Notes under the pieces: generated by a model | Databases searched by the model: none | Told to the model about the DNA's origin: nothing | What the model saw: the letters and a program-made list of their open reading frames with translations, nothing else | Program-made: the position numbers and the translations under genes | From: Acidobacteriaceae bacterium | Lineage (GTDB): Bacteria; Acidobacteriota; Terriglobia; Terriglobales; Acidobacteriaceae | DNA: 10,374 nucleotides | Reading direction: 5' to 3' | Assembly: GCA_003140785.1 (NCBI GenBank) | Contig: PLKY01000251.1 | Span: forward strand, 398 to 10,771 | Shown here: positions 6,452 to 10,374 of the stretch, piece by piece | Numbering within the stretch: position 1 is the first letter of the stretch | Layout of the letters: the number at the start of each line of letters is the position of its first letter

Positions 6452-7660
6452 CTACTGAGCTTCTGATTCGCCCCCGCCCCCCGATCCCATGCTCCAGTTC
6501 GAGAGCAGATTGCGGCTTGCCTCCGGCGCCTCAAGCAACGGCTCCACGCCGGTCAGCAAAGCGATGGCTGTGACGTCAGAGCTTCCGGCAGTCGAAACCA
6601 CCATCACCGCATCGCCCTTTTTCAGATCAGCGAAATGAATCACAGGCGTGCGATTCAGGATCTGCTGCATGTCACCGCCTCTGCCTTGCCCAGCCCCTTG
6701 TCCACCCATCTGTCCGTTGCCGCCGCCCCAGCTACGCTGCTGTCCAACGCCCGCGCCAGAACCTGGAGCCGTGCCTGGAGCCGAAACTGGCCCCGCGCCG
6801 CCACTGGCAGATGCTGTGCCCTTCAACCGTGCAGCCAAACCTCTCGCCATCATCTCCGGCATTGTGTGCATCTGCGCATCGGGCGTGATGTGAATCGTGA
6901 CCTGTTTCTTGGTTAACAGGTCTTTCACAGAGACTGTGGAGTTTGCTACGTCTAGCGACGCAATGGTGCCAGAGATATTGCGGAAACTGCCCGACACCAC
7001 TTCTGTCGCATCGATCTCGGTGCCATCCGCATTCTTTGTCCCACGTGCGCGCAGTTGGTCACCAGCCTGGATCGCATCGATCGGTCCAGGTTGCGCCAGA
7101 TCGAAGCGAACCGACGCCGGTGCATACCGCTTCAACACGCTCGAGGTGCTCACGTGCACCTTGACGATCTTCATCGTCGCGCCGGAGCCGGTGGTCACTA
7201 CAATGACGCCAGCCACTGGATCAACGCTCTTCACCAAACCACCCACACCGCTACGCGCCCAGTCCTCGCGCTCCTGCTGCTGTTTCTTCGCAACATCGGC
7301 CTGCTTGATGGTCACAATCTGCGCGGCCTGCGGGGTATCGCCCGTCGCGTTCAAATCGAGCCGCACCAGCACGCGATCTCCGGTCTCGAGATCGGTCAGT
7401 TGAATCGTCTCGGCCGCACTTAAATCCTTCTGTCCCGGTTCCACACGCTTCAAGACTGCAGTCGATGGAACCTGCACCTGCCGCACATCGCCGTTGTCCG
7501 GCTTCACGGTTAGGGTGTCGCCGTTGATCGCCGTGATCGTGCCCACGAACCGTGCTGGCGCGGTCTGGGAATGAAGATGTGCTATCGCCAATGCCAGGAT
7601 GAAAGCGCTTGCCCACCGCGTCTTTCGTGCGTAGCTTCTAAATATCGTCTTGCTCTTCAT
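6452..7660 (-). CDS. Exported DUF5666-type protein with three repeat domains and a Gly-rich insert
   Basis: No catalytic function can be assigned. The 402-aa product starts with a signal peptide (MKSKTIFRSYARKTRW, hydrophobic core, H-S-Q-T near 30-33), so it acts outside the cytoplasm. Three beta-rich repeats of the DUF5666 pattern (G-x-I-x-x-h-x-x-x-x-h-x-V, later a G-D-x-h turn) lie at about 39-119 (FVGTITAINGDTLTVK), 140-221 (GGLVKSVDPVAGVIVVTTG) and 230-372 (SGTIASLDVANSTVSVK). The third is interrupted by a Gly/Ser/Gln-rich stretch (about 281-330) before FADLKKGDAVMVVS and LLTGVEPLLEAP. From memory, this C-terminal pattern recurs in uncharacterised acidobacterial proteins. The start is ATG 7660: GGGAG (7670-7674) is 9 nt upstream, whereas ATG 7669 abuts that site and TTG 7684 lacks one. 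The receptor gene follows 44 bp after the stop, implying joint expression and perhaps a shared envelope role. Confidence 0.87.
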   Translation of the reverse strand: MKSKTIFRSYARKTRWASAFILALAIAHLHSQTAPARFVGTITAINGDTLTVKPDNGDVRQVQVPSTAVLKRVEPGQKDLSAAETIQLTDLETGDRVLVRLDLNATGDTPQAAQIVTIKQADVAKKQQQEREDWARSGVGGLVKSVDPVAGVIVVTTGSGATMKIVKVHVSTSSVLKRYAPASVRFDLAQPGPIDAIQAGDQLRARGTKNADGTEIDATEVVSGSFRNISGTIASLDVANSTVSVKDLLTKKQVTIHITPDAQMHTMPEMMARGLAARLKGTASASGGAGPVSAPGTAPGSGAGVGQQRSWGGGNGQMGGQGAGQGRGGDMQQILNRTPVIHFADLKKGDAVMVVSTAGSSDVTAIALLTGVEPLLEAPEASRNLLSNWSMGSGGGGESEAQ

Positions 7661-7851
7661 ACATCTCATCTCCCGCGACCGCAAATAAAGGCGGCCGGGA
7701 ATGTCCTTTCGTCTTGGTAGACGAGTCAGCGCGCCAAAAGGTTGAACTGCTTGGTGGTAACCGTCATTGCCCTTGCATTCGTAACCGTTCCAGCCTGTTT
7801 CTTTGAGGAAAGAGTCGATTACGCTGGGGGAACAGGCCTGTTTGCCGCGCG
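7661..7851. promoter_or_regulatory. 191-bp intergenic region with paired motifs, probable promoter of the DUF5666/receptor operon
   Basis: This gap separates the solute-binding protein stop from the DUF5666 start on the same strand. It holds a perfect 12-bp palindrome AACAGGCCTGTT (7831-7842), an 8-bp direct repeat GCCTGTTT (7793-7800 and 7836-7843, the second inside the palindrome), and an 8-bp direct repeat GTAACCGT (7757-7764 and 7781-7788, 24 bp apart). No convincing -35/-10 hexamers, intrinsic terminator, coding frame or RNA gene was recognised. A promoter role follows from position and the motif pairs only. Confidence 0.4.
7831..7842. promoter_or_regulatory. Perfect 12-bp palindrome, possible regulator site
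   Basis: AACAGGCCTGTT equals its own reverse complement and starts 10 bp upstream (+ strand) of the solute-binding protein stop at 7852. It has no spacer and no adjoining T-run, so it makes a poor terminator, and a dimeric DNA-binding protein site is the more plausible reading. A further half-site (GCCTGTTT) lies at 7793-7800. Confidence 0.35.
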
Positions 7852-9417
7852 TCAGTGGGCCAAGTCGGCCGTCTCCAGAAACGTGTAGCTACCCGAAGGT
7901 GTCGGCGTCACCTGCGTCAGCCGGCGATTGTGAACCACCACCGTATCCTTGTACCAGAGATTCACGGCGGGCAGATCGCGGGCCAGAATCTGCTGCGCTT
8001 CCACATAGTCGGCGCGCCGGCGATAATTGTCGCTGTTGGCGGAAGCATCATCCAGGAGCGCGTCGAGTCGCGCATTTGAGTAGTGCCCGCGGTTGGCGCC
8101 CTTGGGTGAAAAGCGGGCCGTCGAAAACGCGTAGCCGAAGATATCCGGCTGTTCGTTGCCGCCGATCCATCGCATGGAATACATCTGAAATGCGCCGCGA
8201 GTGACGTCTGAATAAAACGTGGCGAACTCATAGCTGCGCTGGTCGAGAACGATGCCAACCTTGGCCAACTGCTGTTGCAACACAGCGGCAAGCAGGCGTG
8301 TATCTTCATCTGTGCTTGTCTTCATCGTCAGGTGAAAACGAACTCCATTGCTTGCACGCGGCAGGGCGGCCTGATCCAGCATTTGCTCTGCCCGGGCTGG
8401 GTCGTAGTCATATCGCTCCACGGCGTCCGTCCACGCCCAATGATTGGCGGGAAGCAGGCTTAGCGCGGGCCGCGCATGACCGAGCAGCAACGTGGCTATA
8501 ATGAGCTTCCGATCGATGGCGCAGGCAACGGCCTTCCGCACCAGGGCTTGCTTCAGAAGCGGATCGCGAATGTTGAATGCCAGATACTGGATCTGCGTCC
8601 CTGGACCATCGGCAATCTCCAGATCGGGGCGTCGCGCCAAAACCGGCAGCGCATCCATGGGCAGGGAATTGACTGCCAGATCGGCCGATCCCTTCTCCAA
8701 TTCAAGCGCCTGGGTGATTGCATCTGGCACCACAGCAAAACGAACACGGTCGATCTTCGGTGACGCGGACCAGCTGAAGGGATTCCGCTCGACCACCACG
8801 TCCTGGTCAATCTGCTGGCTCACAAAGCGGAAAGGTCCAGTGCCCACAGGATGCCGCCAAAAATCGCGCCCGCTGCCTCCGGGCACGATCCCGATCGCTC
8901 CCGTCGCCAGGTTGCGGAGCAGAAAATTGTCCGCGTGTTTCAGGTGGAACACGACTGTCCGATCGTCGGTCGCTTCCACCTTGGACACGCTGGCGTAGGT
9001 GGCGGCCTTTGGGGAGATGACCGTTCCATTGCGCATCGAATCGACGGACCAGACCACATCGAGAGCGGTCATCTTTCGTCCATCATGGAAGCGCACGCCG
9101 TCGCGCAAATGAAAGACCCAAGTTAGTTGATCCGGTTGTTCCCATCGTTCCGCCAGCGCCGGCGTGAATCGAAAACTGGCATCGTGCTCCACGAGTCCAT
9201 CAAATAGCAACTCGTCAATGTGCTCCGATTGCCCATCCGTTCCTACACGTGGGTCAAGATTGGCCGGGCTACTCTCAATCAGGAAGACCACAGTGTGTGG
9301 ATCGCGCTGCGATGAACGGCATCCTACAAAGAGGATTAGCAACGTCAACCGAAGGATATGGGTGCCCCAGGCCTCGAATTTGAGACCTGGGAGACTACGA
9401 AAGCCCACCCTAGGCAA
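7852..9417 (-). CDS. ABC-transporter solute-binding lipoprotein, family 5 (oligopeptide/dipeptide type)
   Basis: Predicted extracytoplasmic receptor that delivers peptides or similar solutes to an ABC permease; 521 aa, a normal family length. A lipoprotein-type signal (LTLLILFVGC, Cys33 as presumed lipidated residue) follows a long n-region; Phe at -3 makes the lipobox imperfect. Family 5 motifs appear in order: ANLDPR (52-57), ALAERWEQPDQLTWVFHLRD then GVRFHDG (107-113), TALDVVWS, GTGPFRFV, and KAVACAIDRKLIIATLLLGHA, with the Y-D-Y-D-P-A-R-A segment later. The first Met codon falls at residue 116, so initiation must use TTG 9417 (AGGTGA just upstream) or GTG 9408. TTG overlaps the end of anmK by 8 nt, implying translational coupling. 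No permease or ATPase gene is in the window. Given anmK, murein peptides are a reasonable but unproven ligand; nickel or oligosaccharide binding also occurs in this family. Confidence 0.92.
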   Translation of the reverse strand: MPRVGFRSLPGLKFEAWGTHILRLTLLILFVGCRSSQRDPHTVVFLIESSPANLDPRVGTDGQSEHIDELLFDGLVEHDASFRFTPALAERWEQPDQLTWVFHLRDGVRFHDGRKMTALDVVWSVDSMRNGTVISPKAATYASVSKVEATDDRTVVFHLKHADNFLLRNLATGAIGIVPGGSGRDFWRHPVGTGPFRFVSQQIDQDVVVERNPFSWSASPKIDRVRFAVVPDAITQALELEKGSADLAVNSLPMDALPVLARRPDLEIADGPGTQIQYLAFNIRDPLLKQALVRKAVACAIDRKLIIATLLLGHARPALSLLPANHWAWTDAVERYDYDPARAEQMLDQAALPRASNGVRFHLTMKTSTDEDTRLLAAVLQQQLAKVGIVLDQRSYEFATFYSDVTRGAFQMYSMRWIGGNEQPDIFGYAFSTARFSPKGANRGHYSNARLDALLDDASANSDNYRRRADYVEAQQILARDLPAVNLWYKDTVVVHNRRLTQVTPTPSGSYTFLETADLAH

Positions 9418-10374
9418 ACGTCACCTGCCCGAGAATCACGGGCCGCCTTGCTCCCGTCGCCGCAGGAATGTTGCCAGGCAAACGATGCCACGTCATCCAA
9501 GCCAGAAGCGCGAAGGCTGCCGCTTCCTTTGCCTCTGCCGGCATGCCGAACGTCTCAATCTGGGTGACGCGACAACCCATCGGTTGGAGCCGACGCGTCA
9601 GCATTGCCATCAGTGTGGCATTGCGTGCTCCACCGCCGGAGACGATGTAATCGACTGGAGCGCCCTTCAACTTTGCGCGAACAAACTGCGCGTAGCTTTC
9701 GGCAATGCTCTCCGCTGTGAGCGCCGTTGCCGTGGCCAGCGCATCTTCTGGATTGCGGCTGTGGCGACTGCACTCTTTCAAAAAACGCGCCGAGTATTCC
9801 CGCCCATATTGCTCGCGGCCCGCAGCGCGCGGCGGCTTCCGATTGAAATATGCGTCCTTCAACATTCGTTCGAGCACCTGCGTCAACACGGCGCCTCGCG
9901 CAGCCAGTGCACCACTGCGATCGAATGCCTTGCCGAAAAGCTCCTGCGCGAGCGCATCGATCACCATGTTGCCGGGACCCGTGTCGAAAGCCACGATCTG
10001 TTCGGGCGCCGCACCTCCCGGGATTATCGTGATATTAGCGATGCCTCCGATATTGAGCGCGATGCGGGTGTGCGTGGGGTGGCGAAAGAGCAGGTAATCG
10101 ACATAGGGCACCAGCGGCGCCCCTTGGCCCCCGGCTGCGATGTCGCGCGCGCGAAAGTTGGAGACCACCGGCACGCCCGTCCTCTGGGCCAAAACGGCTG
10201 GCTCGCCGATCTGCAGGGTGTGCACGCCCCCCTCGTGATACACCGTCTGGCCGTGACAGCCAATCAATTCGACCGGCCCATACCGCTTGACCGCGCGCAC
10301 GACCGCCCGAGCGTACAACTCGCCAAGCTGAAAGTTCAGCGCGGACAGGGTCTTCGTGGCGCAAGCACTCGTGC
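9410..10374 (-). CDS. anmK: Anhydro-N-acetylmuramic acid kinase, N-terminus beyond the window
   Basis: Cytosolic kinase of peptidoglycan recycling that uses ATP to open the 1,6-anhydro ring of anhydroMurNAc and phosphorylate it, giving MurNAc 6-phosphate. The frame runs in from the right edge (TLSALNFQLGELYARA) to TAG 9412-9410, with 320 residues visible. Compared with about 370 for E. coli AnmK, roughly 50 residues including the first ATP-binding loop (G-T-S-x-D-G) are missing because of the window edge. Motifs in order: LIGCHGQTVYHE, LQIGEPAVLAQRTGVPVV, NFRARDIAAGGQGAPLVPY (its Asp, codon 10144-10142, is the likely catalytic base), LNIGGIANIT, FDTGPGNMVIDAL, GREQYGREYS, IVSGGGARN and GMPAEAKEAAAFALLA. 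The usual DFR is NFR here. The internal TTG at 10318 is not the start, since conserved AnmK sequence continues upstream of it. The solute-binding lipoprotein gene overlaps its stop, so the two are likely cotranscribed. Confidence 0.96.
   Translation of the reverse strand, partial: TSACATKTLSALNFQLGELYARAVVRAVKRYGPVELIGCHGQTVYHEGGVHTLQIGEPAVLAQRTGVPVVSNFRARDIAAGGQGAPLVPYVDYLLFRHPTHTRIALNIGGIANITIIPGGAAPEQIVAFDTGPGNMVIDALAQELFGKAFDRSGALAARGAVLTQVLERMLKDAYFNRKPPRAAGREQYGREYSARFLKECSRHSRNPEDALATATALTAESIAESYAQFVRAKLKGAPVDYIVSGGGARNATLMAMLTRRLQPMGCRVTQIETFGMPAEAKEAAAFALLAWMTWHRLPGNIPAATGARRPVILGQVTFA

Noticed and set aside
633..7660. Beta-mannosidase plus receptor as a mannan-utilisation locus
   Set aside because: The genes are convergent and separated by a terminator, and no SusD-like protein, endo-mannanase or mannose transporter is present. 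Adjacency alone does not support a locus call.
7831..7842. Palindrome as an intrinsic terminator of the binding-protein gene
   Set aside because: The dyad has no loop, and on the - strand it is followed by CCCCC rather than a T-run.
10316..10318. TTG 10318 as the anmK start
   Set aside because: The frame continues upstream with conserved AnmK sequence (LSALNFQLGEL), so the gene is cut by the window edge rather than starting here.

Overview
The window looks like part of a chromosome from an Acidobacteriota (Terriglobia-like) bacterium. This is inferred from gene content rather than a database match: an Oar-type TonB-dependent receptor with an N-terminal carboxypeptidase-regulatory-like domain and a Gly-rich segment near its C-terminus, paired with an exported DUF5666-type protein, is an arrangement I associate with that phylum. 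The DNA is moderately GC-rich and densely coding. I see no RNA gene, insertion sequence, CRISPR array or phage gene.

Layout. On the + strand, 1-525 is the C-terminal part of a GT4-type glycosyltransferase cut by the window edge. After a 107-bp gap with a small palindrome, 633-3272 encodes a complete exported GH2 beta-mannosidase. It converges on the remaining genes, all on the - strand, and a strong hairpin (3286-3315) lies in the 63-bp junction. Reading the - strand in its own direction: anhydro-N-acetylmuramic acid kinase (anmK, start beyond the right edge, ends 9410); a family 5 oligopeptide-type solute-binding lipoprotein (9417-7852) whose start overlaps the anmK stop; a 191-bp gap with paired repeats and a palindrome, probably a promoter region; a DUF5666-type exported protein (7660-6452); and an outer-membrane Oar/TonB-dependent receptor (6407-3336) 44 bp after it.

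How the genes may work together. Three functional blocks are visible. (i) Glycan work: the glycosyltransferase and beta-mannosidase are codirectional, but nothing proves a shared pathway. (ii) Cell-wall recycling: AnmK phosphorylates and opens anhydroMurNAc, and the overlapping binding protein could be a murein-peptide receptor. (iii) Envelope transport: the DUF5666 protein and the receptor form a probable two-gene operon, and both carry Gly-rich low-complexity inserts. At least two of the - strand genes appear to begin with TTG or GTG rather than ATG.

No clearly new defence, mobile or biosynthetic system is visible. The points most worth follow-up are the DUF5666/receptor pair, the anmK/binding-protein overlap, and the structured 7661-7851 intergenic region.
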